Shown here: piece by piece, positions 42,644-52,700 of the stretch | Numbering within the stretch: position 1 is the stretch's first letter | Layout: each line of letters begins with the position of its first letter | DNA from: Clostridiales bacterium UBA1316 | GTDB taxonomy: Bacteria; Bacillota; Clostridia; Oscillospirales; Oscillospiraceae | Direction: 5' to 3' | DNA length: 64,000 bases | Assembly (NCBI GenBank): GCA_002307055.1 | Contig: DBTM01000060.1 | Coordinates: 268 to 64,267, forward strand | Position numbers and translations under genes: made by a program | The notes under the pieces: model-generated | What the model was told of the DNA's origin: nothing | Databases searched by the model: none | The model's input: the letters and a program-made list of their open reading frames with translations, nothing else

Positions 42644-44615
42644 GGTAAATATATAACCGCCTTACCCAGCCGATGTGGCGCCAATGCTTTTTTAAAAGCG
42701 GCGTTGCGTAATAATCCAGCCCGAAAACTGTTCCGGCGCCCCAAAGAAATGCAGCCGCCGCAAAAACCATCCAGAAATTTGAGAGATACAAGCCGGTCGT
42801 GGTTGTAAACAGGAACAGGAGAATGAGTGAAGCAATGCTCGAAGGTGTCGTAAAAAGGCCACCGAGGAGCGATAAACCGATAAGAATTTCAATAAAAACG
42901 ATTATGACCTGCATGATGATCTGCATGGTGTCATACGGTATGATAAGCATATTGACAAACCAGTTCATAACAGGAATGTCCAGTTTAAACGCGCAGTCGG
43001 CAAGTGTCGCGTCTTTAAGCGGTTTGCCGCTGACGAACAGACCTCTGATCAAGCCGAGGAAATCAATATTAAACAGCACCTGACCGGCAGTCGAACCCGT
43101 ATCCGCCAGGCCGCCCGTTGCGCCGGTTACGGTATCACTCGCGGTCTTGGCTGACGACGCGCCTGTGTTGGTTATGATTTTATTGAACCACTCGGCGGCG
43201 CTTCCGAAAAACACACTCAGCTTCGGCGTCACAAGCCAGCTCTCGACAATTTTCATGATCCCTTCATACAGCCAGACACAGCCCATCCAAAGCCGGAGCG
43301 GCACCATCAAAAAGCTCGGCGTTCTATTGGAAAAATGGCCGCCGACAAAGCTCCTTTTATTGCGGATTGTAAAAAATTCATGCTTCAAATAACTCGCTAT
43401 TTTATTCCAGCCAAGCACCTGAGCGAAATAGACGATGTTAATAAAGTGCTTGACAAACATCGCAGGGAATGACGGTAAATTAACCATGTTTTTTGTGCTG
43501 CCGACACGAGCCGCGCCGTAGCGTCCGCCGACGCTGACCATCACGCCGTGGAATTTAGGCTGATATGCTTCTAATTCATCCTTGCGTTCCCTGCCGGTGA
43601 TGACACTATAAATATTGTGCGCTATCGTATCGGCGCTCTGCTCGCAGTTCTCAACCATCTGCGGGACGGAGTCCTTCTCACCTTCGGGAATATAAAAGAG
43701 GTTGTCTCCGGCGATATAAACGCTTTCATCATCAACGCTTCTTAAATAGCTGTCCGCAGTAAGTCTGCCCCTTTTCTGGCTGGATAGTGTTTCACCAGCC
43801 AGAAGCGTTATCGCGGCACCTTCGATGCCGGCAACCCAAATCACCGTACCGGCGATATCATTGCTTTTTATGCCGTCTTTCTCAAGCGCTATAAAGTTTT
43901 CGCCGATTTGTGCAACCTTTGTATTGAGCTTGACGGTGACACCCATTTTTTCGAGCCGGCGCTGTATTTTATCCGACAGCTTTTCGGGCAGGCTGGGAAC
44001 AACCCGGGGCAGGAAGTCAACGTTATAAATTGTCACAAGCCGCCTGTCTATCTCCATTGCATCACAGAGTACCGGCGCATACTCAGCAAGCTCACCCGCC
44101 ATTTCTACACCGGTGAAGCCCGCCCCGACGATATAAAAAGATAATAGCCGACGCTTTTCCTCTTCATCTGTTTCCGACGACGCCTGCCTGAAGCAGTATT
44201 GAATCCGGTCCCTGAGCTTTATGGCATCGTCATACGACCACAGCGGATACGCATATTCAGGGGCACCCGATATACCGAAATACGTCGGGCGGGAGCCGGC
44301 TGCAATAACGAGGAAGTCATAATCATAGCATCCCTTTTTGCAGCGCACCTTTTTCTCCTTGAAGTCAAAAGCCTGAGCCGTATCATGTATAAACGCAATG
44401 CGTCTTCCCTCAAAAACCTTTCTGTAGCTGATTCGGATACTTTCTTCATCAACACGGCTAGCCGCAACCTCGTGCAATTCCGTCAGCATCGTATGATATG
44501 GGTTTTTATCTATAACCGTAATGGAAACATCCGGATTATTTCTGAATTTCTTTTCAAGCTTCTTTGCCATCAGGATACCTGAATATCCTCCGCCTAGAAT
44601 AACAATCTTTTTCAT
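42636..44615 (-). CDS. ndh2: Type II NADH dehydrogenase with C-terminal membrane domain
   Basis: 659 residues. Residues 1-390 are a two-dinucleotide-fold NADH:quinone oxidoreductase: FAD motif VILGGGYSGILMAKKL at the start, second fold YIVGAGFTGVEMAGELAEY near residue 165, and AGDNLFYIP near 300. Residues 440-659 add a DoxX-like membrane domain (LVPLRLWMGCVWLYEGIMK and at least four TM segments). This fused form matches the Ndh2 of Listeria flavin-based extracellular electron transfer, passing electrons to demethylmenaquinone. First gene of the five-gene run ending with apbE. Confidence 0.9.
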   Translation of the reverse strand: MKKIVILGGGYSGILMAKKLEKKFRNNPDVSITVIDKNPYHTMLTELHEVAASRVDEESIRISYRKVFEGRRIAFIHDTAQAFDFKEKKVRCKKGCYDYDFLVIAAGSRPTYFGISGAPEYAYPLWSYDDAIKLRDRIQYCFRQASSETDEEEKRRLLSFYIVGAGFTGVEMAGELAEYAPVLCDAMEIDRRLVTIYNVDFLPRVVPSLPEKLSDKIQRRLEKMGVTVKLNTKVAQIGENFIALEKDGIKSNDIAGTVIWVAGIEGAAITLLAGETLSSQKRGRLTADSYLRSVDDESVYIAGDNLFYIPEGEKDSVPQMVENCEQSADTIAHNIYSVITGRERKDELEAYQPKFHGVMVSVGGRYGAARVGSTKNMVNLPSFPAMFVKHFINIVYFAQVLGWNKIASYLKHEFFTIRNKRSFVGGHFSNRTPSFLMVPLRLWMGCVWLYEGIMKIVESWLVTPKLSVFFGSAAEWFNKIITNTGASSAKTASDTVTGATGGLADTGSTAGQVLFNIDFLGLIRGLFVSGKPLKDATLADCAFKLDIPVMNWFVNMLIIPYDTMQIIMQVIIVFIEILIGLSLLGGLFTTPSSIASLILLFLFTTTTGLYLSNFWMVFAAAAFLWGAGTVFGLDYYATPLLKKHWRHIGWVRRLYIYHD

Positions 44616-44958
44616 ATAAGCCCTCTGCCGAAAGATCGAATTTAATACTGATTCTTATTATATTTGAATAAATTTAGCTAAATATACCTGTTGCGCACAG
44701 TGTATTATTTGCTAAATCAAGAAACCGTACAGATGCACAGTTTTTATCGGTTATATAATTGGCCGGATATTCCTTCGCACACCCATCATTGATGTTACCG
44801 CCGCCAATATAATAGCGAGACCTGCCGATTATAAAGATTGCTGAAATGAAAGAGGTTCAGAAAACGAAATCGGATATGCCAGATAAGCGTACTCATAAAA
44901 ATAATTAAAAGGACCGTCTCAATTTTTTTGAGGCGGTCCCTTTAAAATTTCAATTCTT
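44616..44958. other. Gene-free interval upstream of ndh2, with terminator
   Basis: Contains a strong terminator for the 44959 gene, read on the minus strand: GGACCGCCTC (44939-44930) with GAGACGGTCC (44920-44911), then TTTTAATT. The AT-rich part near 44640-44700 should hold the ndh2 promoter, but no convincing box pair stands out. Nothing else is seen. Confidence 0.6.
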
Positions 44959-45192
44959 TTATGCGATATCTTCCTTAGGCTTTACAATGATGTTTGCCAA
45001 ATCCTGCGTCGTCAATCCGGACTCTTTCAAAAGTTTATTGAGGTTCCTCAGTTCGGATTGCTCCTGTTCTTCCTGCAATGACGACAATTGAAGTTTGAGT
45101 GACTTAATAGTTGCTTCATGTTTGGCTATTTGCGCATTTACTGCTGTAAGCTCATCTGAAATGTTTCTTTCACGCTTTATTCCGCGCGGCAT
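44959..45192 (-). CDS. Small coiled-coil protein
   Basis: 77 residues with a basic N-terminus (MPRGIKRERN), a heptad-rich coiled coil (about 12-47, TAVNAQIAKHEATIKSLKLQ), and a short helical tail (LTTQDLANIIV). It resembles small DUF4315-type proteins linked to integrative elements, by overall look only; no such element is visible here. AGGAGG precedes the start. ATCGAT repeats lie just upstream. Confidence 0.55.
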   Translation of the reverse strand: MPRGIKRERNISDELTAVNAQIAKHEATIKSLKLQLSSLQEEQEQSELRNLNKLLKESGLTTQDLANIIVKPKEDIA

Positions 45193-45222
45193 AAACCTTC
45201 CTCCTCATTGATGTATCAATTT

Positions 45223-45252
45223 ATCGATATGATCGATTTATTGTTTATCGAT
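45223..45252 (-). promoter_or_regulatory. ATCGAT repeat cluster upstream of the coiled-coil gene
   Basis: Three ATCGAT palindromes at 45223-45228, 45232-45237 and 45247-45252 sit 31-60 nt before the start at 45192, where a regulator site would lie. The binder is unknown. Confidence 0.4.
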
Positions 45253-45432
45253 GTAAGAAGTATACCGCATGGTTTTCTATTTTATTGTCGAATGCTTGGT
45301 TATAATTAACAATTTTTATTCGTCCATATTCATTCTCAAGCTAATGGAACCAATGACTATGTTTCTCAAACCCCGGCGATTAATAAAACTGATATACTAT
45401 CCATAATCGCCAGGAATGAACACTTTAAATGT

Positions 45433-46314
45433 TTAACGTTTACTTAATCCCGTCTTCTTGAATTTTTCTCCCCAGCTGCCGGTTGGGCAATAGGATAAAC
45501 ATCTGCCGCAATACCATGAGGGGCTATGCTGGATGCCCACATCGTCAGCACGCGCCTTTGGTGTCGCATCCACTATATCCTGCCATGACGGGTCGTCGGT
45601 TTGAAGGATATCTTCCTGACCTCCCAGGTCCTTTGTCAGTGCCATGCATGCTGATAAGCATCTGGCCATGTTGACATGGCAGTATTCATATTTTTTGCCG
45701 CCCATTTTAACAACTCGGGCATCCTGCTCTCCATACTTGCTGAGCGCTCCTGTCGGGCAGACTTTTGTACATATCCCGCACTTTTCGGGATTGCAGAGTT
45801 CTTTTCCTTCATACATTGGGTCGGGTTCAATTTCCGCTGTCGTGAGTATCACGCCGAATCTGTTTCGCGGCCCGAATTCCGGAGTGAGCACAATGCTCAT
45901 CCACCCGAATACACCAAGACCTGCGGCAACAGCCGCGTGGCGGATGCTGATCTGCGAACCGTTTGTCATCGGGCCGGTAGAACAGGGCGTGGCGATCTCA
46001 CCCGTCGTTCTTTCGATAAACTGCGCAATCGCATAGCAGGCATATGTCAGCTCGAAGTTGGGCAGCATTGTATAGCCATAAGTTCCGTAAAGCCCTTTTA
46101 AATCGCGGCGGCCATCCTCAAAGTCACGGAAGTTCGCTTGTATGATGCCGTCTAAAAGCCTGACCCCAACGACGATGACCGATTTGCAGCCGGGCAGTAT
46201 ATCACACGGGTGTTTCCCTTTCATTGAGGTTTTAAATCGGCTGATATCCGCAATGCCGCAGAGATCCATTCCATTTTTTAAGGCTGTTTCCTTAATCATT
46301 TGCCTCAGTTCCAT
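45433..46314 (-). CDS. QueG-like 4Fe-4S protein at the end of the NRPS operon
   Basis: 293 residues. The N-terminal region (ALKNGMDLCGIADISRFK, VIVVGVRLLDG) resembles the epoxyqueuosine reductase/reductive dehalogenase family. Two iron-sulfur clusters are indicated by CNPEKCGICTKVCPTGAL and WYCGRCLSYCPTG, with further Cys in CHVNMARCLSAC. The start is 24 nt after the HD-GYP gene stop and follows GGGG, so it is probably the last gene of the PPTase-NRPS-kinase-regulator operon. True QueG is longer and has HEAT-like repeats, which are lacking here, so a distinct redox role is likely. Confidence 0.75.
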   Translation of the reverse strand: MELRQMIKETALKNGMDLCGIADISRFKTSMKGKHPCDILPGCKSVIVVGVRLLDGIIQANFRDFEDGRRDLKGLYGTYGYTMLPNFELTYACYAIAQFIERTTGEIATPCSTGPMTNGSQISIRHAAVAAGLGVFGWMSIVLTPEFGPRNRFGVILTTAEIEPDPMYEGKELCNPEKCGICTKVCPTGALSKYGEQDARVVKMGGKKYEYCHVNMARCLSACMALTKDLGGQEDILQTDDPSWQDIVDATPKARADDVGIQHSPSWYCGRCLSYCPTGSWGEKFKKTGLSKR

Positions 46315-46338
46315 TTTGTTTCCCCAATCGTTAAGGCG

Positions 46339-47844
46339 CTATTGCTGCATCTTTTCGAACTCATCCATGATGGCTTGAAAATTATTGATGATCACTTCTA
46401 TAAACATGTCCACAATCGTTTTGTCAAACTGTGTGCCCGCGCCTCTGATCAGCTGATCTTTCGCGTTATCGATATTCAGCTTTAAGCGGTAATGCCTGGT
46501 TGAGGTCATGGCATCAAAAGCGTCCGCGACAGAGAGTATCCTGCCGAGGAAAGGAATTTCTTCTCCCTTAAGACCATAAGGGTATCCTGTCCCGTCGACC
46601 CATTCATGGTGGCATTTAATGAGCGGAACGGCATCCTCAAACATGGAGACTGCTGAGAGAATATGCGCGCCTTTCAGCGGATGCTGCTTGATGATTTCAT
46701 ATTCCTGGCCGCTGAGCATTTCAGACTTTTTCAGTATTTCGTCAGATGTGCTGATTTTGCCGATATCATGAAAAATTCCGCCGACACGGAGCGTCTCCAG
46801 ATCGGGTTCGGAAAGACCTAAAGCTCTGCCAACCTTGCCGGCAAAATAAGCGACTCTGTCGGAATGGCCGCGGGTATATTCATCTTTCGCGTCAACTGTC
46901 TGCCTTAGTGCTTCTATTGTATCGATATATGTTTTTCGGAGCTCGTTATATGTTTTTTTGAGTTCGTCATTCTTAATGTTGACCATGGAATGCAGAAAAG
47001 CGTTGCTGATAGCTGAAGCCGACTGCGCGGCGTAAATCTCCAGGAGCTTAAGGGCATCTTCATACATATCGCTTTCAATATAAATGACGCCGTTTGTCTG
47101 ACCTAGTTCGTTGATCAGCGGCAGTATCACACCACCGTTGACATGCTCAGACTGTTTTATGGTTCTGGCATAACCGATATGCTCCATAAGCAGAGGGTCA
47201 AGCATCGCCATAAATTCTTCAATTGTTTTATTGTACTGCCCGATGCCTTTGATAATGCTGTTGTGCGTGCTGCTTAAATCATCCATGCTGTCCACAAGGA
47301 TGAACGCGTTTGTACTGTTAACAAGCGTCATAACACCGATAAGAATACCCTCCAGGATATTCCCGATTGGCTGCAGCTGATAAATTTTAGGTACTGCTTC
47401 CAATATTTTATTGAGGCCGCCCGTATAGCGCATAATCGTCTTTTTCTGAATGATCGATTTAATGGCGGACTCAACAAGCAGAATAAGCTGGTCAAACTTA
47501 TCGTTCTTCTCGCAATAACCCTGAATGTCAAGCGCGCGTATCGTTTCAAGCGGCGGCGCCATATCCTTGTGGCCGGTCAGAAGAAGAATGTACAAATCAT
47601 TATTAAATTCCCTTATTTTTTCAACAACCTTGTCCCCATTGATAGGCTGCATCATGTAGTCGAGAATCAGCATATCATAGCTGCCCGCTTTGATGCGTTC
47701 TATGGCATCATAGGGTGAGGTGACTCCCTCAAAGCCATAGCCGTTTCGCTTTAACACGACCGACAGAGAATCGATGATGCCGATTTCATCATCAAGCGCT
47801 AAGACACTGAATTCCGACACATTTTCTGATCTTTTTCTTCTCAT
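46339..47844 (-). CDS. Response regulator: receiver-GAF-HD-GYP
   Basis: 501 residues from the ATG at 47844, which overlaps the kinase stop as ATGA and follows GGGAG. The receiver (12-130) has LALDDE, phospho-Asp62 in LILDYMMQP and a Lys in YCEKNDK. A GAF-like domain spans about 155-285, then a short coiled coil. The HD-GYP domain (about 310-500) is complete, with FHDIGK near 358-363, IIKQHPLKGA, HHEWVDGTGYPYGL and DAFDAMTS. It should hydrolyse c-di-GMP (or a related dinucleotide) when phosphorylated by the neighbouring kinase. Confidence 0.93.
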   Translation of the reverse strand: MRRKRSENVSEFSVLALDDEIGIIDSLSVVLKRNGYGFEGVTSPYDAIERIKAGSYDMLILDYMMQPINGDKVVEKIREFNNDLYILLLTGHKDMAPPLETIRALDIQGYCEKNDKFDQLILLVESAIKSIIQKKTIMRYTGGLNKILEAVPKIYQLQPIGNILEGILIGVMTLVNSTNAFILVDSMDDLSSTHNSIIKGIGQYNKTIEEFMAMLDPLLMEHIGYARTIKQSEHVNGGVILPLINELGQTNGVIYIESDMYEDALKLLEIYAAQSASAISNAFLHSMVNIKNDELKKTYNELRKTYIDTIEALRQTVDAKDEYTRGHSDRVAYFAGKVGRALGLSEPDLETLRVGGIFHDIGKISTSDEILKKSEMLSGQEYEIIKQHPLKGAHILSAVSMFEDAVPLIKCHHEWVDGTGYPYGLKGEEIPFLGRILSVADAFDAMTSTRHYRLKLNIDNAKDQLIRGAGTQFDKTIVDMFIEVIINNFQAIMDEFEKMQQ

Positions 47845-49682
47845 ACTGCATCTCCCATTTGTACCGCCGGTATTATAATATAGAACGATGTTCCCATACC
47901 ATAAACCGATTCGAACCACATCTTCCCGCCAAAGCGCCCTGTAATTGTCGAATAGGACATATATAGACCAAGCCCTGTCCCATTTTTCGCCTTTGTCGTT
48001 ATCATTTCCTTAAACAGCTTATTCTTCGTTTCATCCGTCATCCCGCTGCCGTAATCCTTAACCTCAAACTCGATCAGCTGCTCATTCATCGAGATAATGA
48101 ATTCAATGACACCTTCTTTGCCCTCATAAGCCTCAATACTGTTGATAATCAGATTATTTATAACCTGCACGAGACTGTTGATATCCCCTTTGACCTCAAC
48201 ATCCAGGTCGATGCTGCGCTGTATATTGAGCCTGCAGCCGTATCTTTTCAGCTCATGATTCATCAGGATATCAACACGCTTGATGAGCTCTTTGAGGCTG
48301 AAGCTATCCGTCGTGGATGCGTTAAGCTGCACAGCCTGACCTTTTACCGTCGTAATAATGTCCGACATATAGGCAGTGTATTCTTTCATTTTACCGATCC
48401 AAACACGCATGTCTGCGGCAATTTCGTGATGGTCGTCAATTGTGACGCTGGTATCTCCAACCGCTTCCTCATACTCGTCAACAAGGTCAGACAGGCCCAC
48501 CAAACCGCCCGAAATGGACATAATCGGCGTTTTCAGGTTGTGTGCGATACCGCCGACAAGCTGGCCCAGAGATGCCATATGTTCGCTCTCAATCAGCATG
48601 ACCTGCGTCTGCCGGATCATTTCAAAGGATTTTCTCTGCTCGGTGATATCCTTGAGCAATATGACGACACCCTTATATATACTCTCCGAAAAAATAGGTG
48701 TAATCTCCACAGTGAATGTCTTCTCGAGGTTGGAAGAAGTATACTGATTTTCAAAGCTGACGGACTTCTTTTTCTCAATGGCTTCTTTGATTGATTCCAT
48801 AAAACCGTCATATTTGACGAACGATACATTGTCAAGTTTATTAAGGAGCACTTCCAGGCTATCCCGCCGTTTCACGCTGGCAATATCTTTAAAGCTGTCG
48901 AAAAATGGTTTGTTAAAATCAATGATCATATTTCTGACATTAACAACAAGGTAACTGTCTGAAATGTGGTCGACGACCGTCTGCAGCGCAATTGGGACAA
49001 TGCTTAGAAACCCGAATCTGAAAATGGAAATCATGAAAAAAACGATGGCGATTGAAAAAGAAATGGGTTCAAAATATAATGGAAACGAGTATATTTTTAT
49101 CACATAAGCAACATCTACCGTTACAGGAACGATGGTGCCGATAATCAGCAATGCCGACTGCCTTGAAAAAAAACCGGAATTCCGAATTGAAAACTTAATT
49201 AAATAATAAAGCCCCAATAGAATCATCGGATATGAGAAAAACGGCATCAGCTGCAGAATGATGCCTTTTTTAAACTCACTGTTGACCTGCGAATATTGAA
49301 TAAAATATAGATGATGGTAATCATTTGTCCATATAAGCACAACACAAATGATGGGGACAATAAAGAGTAAGTAGAGCTTTTTATTGATCCCCAAGTCCTC
49401 GTGCGAATAAGAATACCCAAGTAAAAATATATAGACTGATACGAAAACAATTGTCGAGAAGACGAGATTTGTGAACACCATGCCGCCATAATGATAATTT
49501 TTCGATGAATATTGTTCTGCCAATGAAAACGCACACCACAGAAAAATGACCAAATCTGCACCAAACGAAATCAGATGCAGAGTTTTTTTATTCTTTAACC
49601 GTAAAATAAAGATAAGCAGAATGAACGTTAAAAAGGTTGATATGTGAAGAAGAACAAATGCGATCTCGTTGATTTGCTGCAT
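47841..49682 (-). CDS. Sensor histidine kinase with 7TM-type sensor and PAS
   Basis: 613 residues. Seven to eight TM segments (about 5-230) resemble the histidine kinase N-terminal 7TM sensor. A PAS domain (235-350) follows, then a phospho-acceptor His381 in VGGIAHNLKTPIMS. The HATPase has INNLIINSIEAYE, DYGSGM and GTGLGLYMSYS. GAAAGGAGGG lies just before the ATG. The start is 35 nt after the NRPS stop and the end overlaps the regulator by 4 nt, so it is transcribed with both. An obvious hypothesis is that it senses the NRPS product; that is inference. Confidence 0.92.
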   Translation of the reverse strand: MQQINEIAFVLLHISTFLTFILLIFILRLKNKKTLHLISFGADLVIFLWCAFSLAEQYSSKNYHYGGMVFTNLVFSTIVFVSVYIFLLGYSYSHEDLGINKKLYLLFIVPIICVVLIWTNDYHHLYFIQYSQVNSEFKKGIILQLMPFFSYPMILLGLYYLIKFSIRNSGFFSRQSALLIIGTIVPVTVDVAYVIKIYSFPLYFEPISFSIAIVFFMISIFRFGFLSIVPIALQTVVDHISDSYLVVNVRNMIIDFNKPFFDSFKDIASVKRRDSLEVLLNKLDNVSFVKYDGFMESIKEAIEKKKSVSFENQYTSSNLEKTFTVEITPIFSESIYKGVVILLKDITEQRKSFEMIRQTQVMLIESEHMASLGQLVGGIAHNLKTPIMSISGGLVGLSDLVDEYEEAVGDTSVTIDDHHEIAADMRVWIGKMKEYTAYMSDIITTVKGQAVQLNASTTDSFSLKELIKRVDILMNHELKRYGCRLNIQRSIDLDVEVKGDINSLVQVINNLIINSIEAYEGKEGVIEFIISMNEQLIEFEVKDYGSGMTDETKNKLFKEMITTKAKNGTGLGLYMSYSTITGRFGGKMWFESVYGMGTSFYIIIPAVQMGDAV

Positions 49683-49717
49683 ATAGGCCCTCCTTTCTGC
49701 AAGTTGGTAAGGACGCG

Positions 49718-52700
49718 TTACTCATTCACAATATAATCTGCAATCTCGTTGGCATGCGTATTAACAAAATAATGATTCGCATTGTGGAGTGTAATCAGAT
49801 TGACGCTGTCAGCGTACCTGTTCCAACCCGTATACTTTCTTTTATAATGTTTCGTTGTTGTATCTTTATCACCTATGATGCAGTTGATTGCCGTATTGAG
49901 TTTTTGCTCGGGCTTGCGATGGCGGTAGAAATATTCTGAAAAGCCTTGACTGTCATGCTTAAACGCTCTGATCATCATCTGCGTATACCGTTCATTTTCA
50001 AATACTTCAGCGGGTATTCCGATATTCAGTAAAAATGACCTAATGGTTTCTTCGGACTTTTTTGACCAAGGTTTATATATCCGGCCATAAATCCCTATTA
50101 ATTGAGGGGGGAATATACCGCCGATATAGATTGCTTTAATTTTGATATGTTCTTTCTCCAGCAGTCTGGCTGTTTCGATAAGCAGCGCGCAGCCGACACA
50201 GTGGCTGTAAAGGATAATTTCTCCGGTGATATTTTCTTTTATCTGTTTTGCTATATCGAGGCTGACCGTTTCAATACTTTTAAGTTCATCATTTCTGCCC
50301 ATATCATGTCCCGGCAGGTTAACGGCGTATAATGCAAAATTGTCTGCTTTTTTATCTAACGAATCACTGAGTTCTTTATAGGAATATACATTCCCACCGC
50401 CGTACGGGAAGCATATGATATTCGTTTTAGTGTTTCTGCATTTTTTTGAGAGGTTAACCAGCAGGGTATCTCCTACTTTTGAACCAAGAGATAGCTTTTC
50501 GGCAAAATCGAATAAAACAGGATAACGGTACAGCTCCGTGATGGAGGTATCATGGTCCAGTTTGGAGAAGACCTTGATGGCGCTGAGCGAATTACCGCCC
50601 AGATCAAAGAAATTATCATAGAGGCCGATGTCCTGAACACCCAAGGCCTCTTCCCACGCTGCCGCCACCTGTTTCTGTATTTCGGTCTCAGGTGAAGCCA
50701 GCACACCAGGTGTCTTGCGCTCTTCAATATCAGGCAGGCGTTTTCTGTCAATTTTGCCGTTTCCGGAATGCGGCATTTCATTGAGCTTGATAAAGTAATT
50801 GGGAATCATATAATCAGGCAGGAATCTCGAAAGTGATATTTTCAAGTCATTTGGTTCAATAAATCCATCCGCTATGTAATACGCATAGAGCTGCATAATA
50901 CCGTTCTTATCGTCTCTTCCCAAAACAACGGCTTCTTTGACGCCGTCAAGCTGCAGCATCCTGCTTTCAATTTCACCGAGTTCGATTCTGAAGCCCCTGA
51001 CTTTCACCTGAAAATCCATGCGGCCTAAAAACTCAACTTCACCGTACTTATTCCACTTGACGCTGTCACCGGTCTTGTAATATTTTTCGCCGTTTGCATA
51101 GGAATTCGGCAGAAAGCGTTCATCCGTCAAGCTTATGTTATTGACATATCCTTTTCCGACACCGACGCCGCCGATATAGAGCTCACCGGCAACGCCAAGC
51201 GGTACGAGCTTTTCGAACTTATCCAAAACATAGAGCTTAATATTATCAATCGGCTTGCCAATCGGAACTAAATGGCGTTCCGGCATCGGCGAACAATCAA
51301 AATAGGTAACATCGATAGCTGCTTCTGTCGGGCCGTATAAATTCGTCAGCTTTGTACCGTTCGTCACGTACAGCAGCTGATTAAACAGCTCGACCTGGCT
51401 AAGTGCCAAAGCTTCCCCGCTGGCAAAGACCATCGTAAGCGACGAGAGCATTGAACCGGCTTTTTTCTCTTTTACATACTCCAGAAAGACGCCCAGCATT
51501 GATGGGACAAAGTGCATCGTTGTGACGTGATGGCCCGATATTGCGTTTAAAATAGCCTCAGGGTTTTTTTCATCACCCGACTGAATAAGACAGGCTGAAG
51601 CACCGGCAAAAGACCACCAGAAGAGCTCCCAAACTGAGACGTCAAATGTGTATGTTGTTTTTTGAAGGATAATGCTTTTTTCATTTAAGGGATACTTTTT
51701 CTGCATCCAGTAAAGCCTGTTGACAACGGATGTATGACGGATCATGACGCCTTTGGGATCGCCGGTCGAACCGGAGGTATATATGATATACGCCAGATCG
51801 CTGGCGTTATTAATGTCCGGCAGGTTTTCTCCGTTGTCTGAATAGCTGCTTTCATGACTCAAATCGATTACAGTGCATTGACTGTCGGTGATATCTGCAG
51901 CCTCCTGCCGGGTGAGCAGAATCCGGGCGCCGCTGTTTTCCAGCATATATTTTTTCCGTTCAGCTGGGTAATCCGGGTTTATCGGCATATACGCTCCGCC
52001 GGCTTTAAGAATACCAAAAATACCGATCATCATCTCAAATGAACGGTAGAGCATGATGCCGACAACCTTATCAGGCCCGACGCCGCTGTCTCTGAGCGTG
52101 CGGGCAAGGCGGTTGGCCTTGTCGTTTAACTCGGCGTATGTCATTTTTTTATCTTGAAATATCAGCGCAATATTATCGGGGGTCCTTTTTACCTGCTCCT
52201 CAAAAAGCTGATGCAGGGTTTTATTTTGGGGATACGCGGCGTCCGTATCGTTGAATTCTGCCAGCAGCTGACGGCGTTCGTCAAGCGGCAGCACATTGAT
52301 ATCTCTGATTTTCGCCTCCGGGGTCTCGACGATTTCACTCAGCAGATTCAGGAAATGAGAGGACAACCGCTTTATCGTACCTTCTTCAAAAAGTTCTGTG
52401 CAGTATTCAAAAGTGCATTCGATTGTGCTGCCTTTATCCGCAGCCTCCAGCGTCAGGTCAAATTTCGCTGTCTTGTTATTAAAGCCGTATGGTTTCATAA
52501 CGAGTCCGCCGGCATTGAATTTCTTCAAAGCCATATTCTGCAATACGAACGTTGTATCAAACAGCGGGTTTCTGCTCGTATCGCGGACACTGCAAATTTT
52601 TTCAACAAGCACCTCAAAGGGATATTCCTGATGATCGAACGCATTCAAAAGGCTGTCTTTATTTTCCTGAAGGTATGTATCAAAACGTTTCTCGCCTTCA

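Noticed and set aside
45433..46314. Calling the Fe-S protein a true QueG epoxyqueuosine reductase
   Set aside because: The protein is short, lacks the C-terminal repeat region and sits in an NRPS operon; only family resemblance is claimed.
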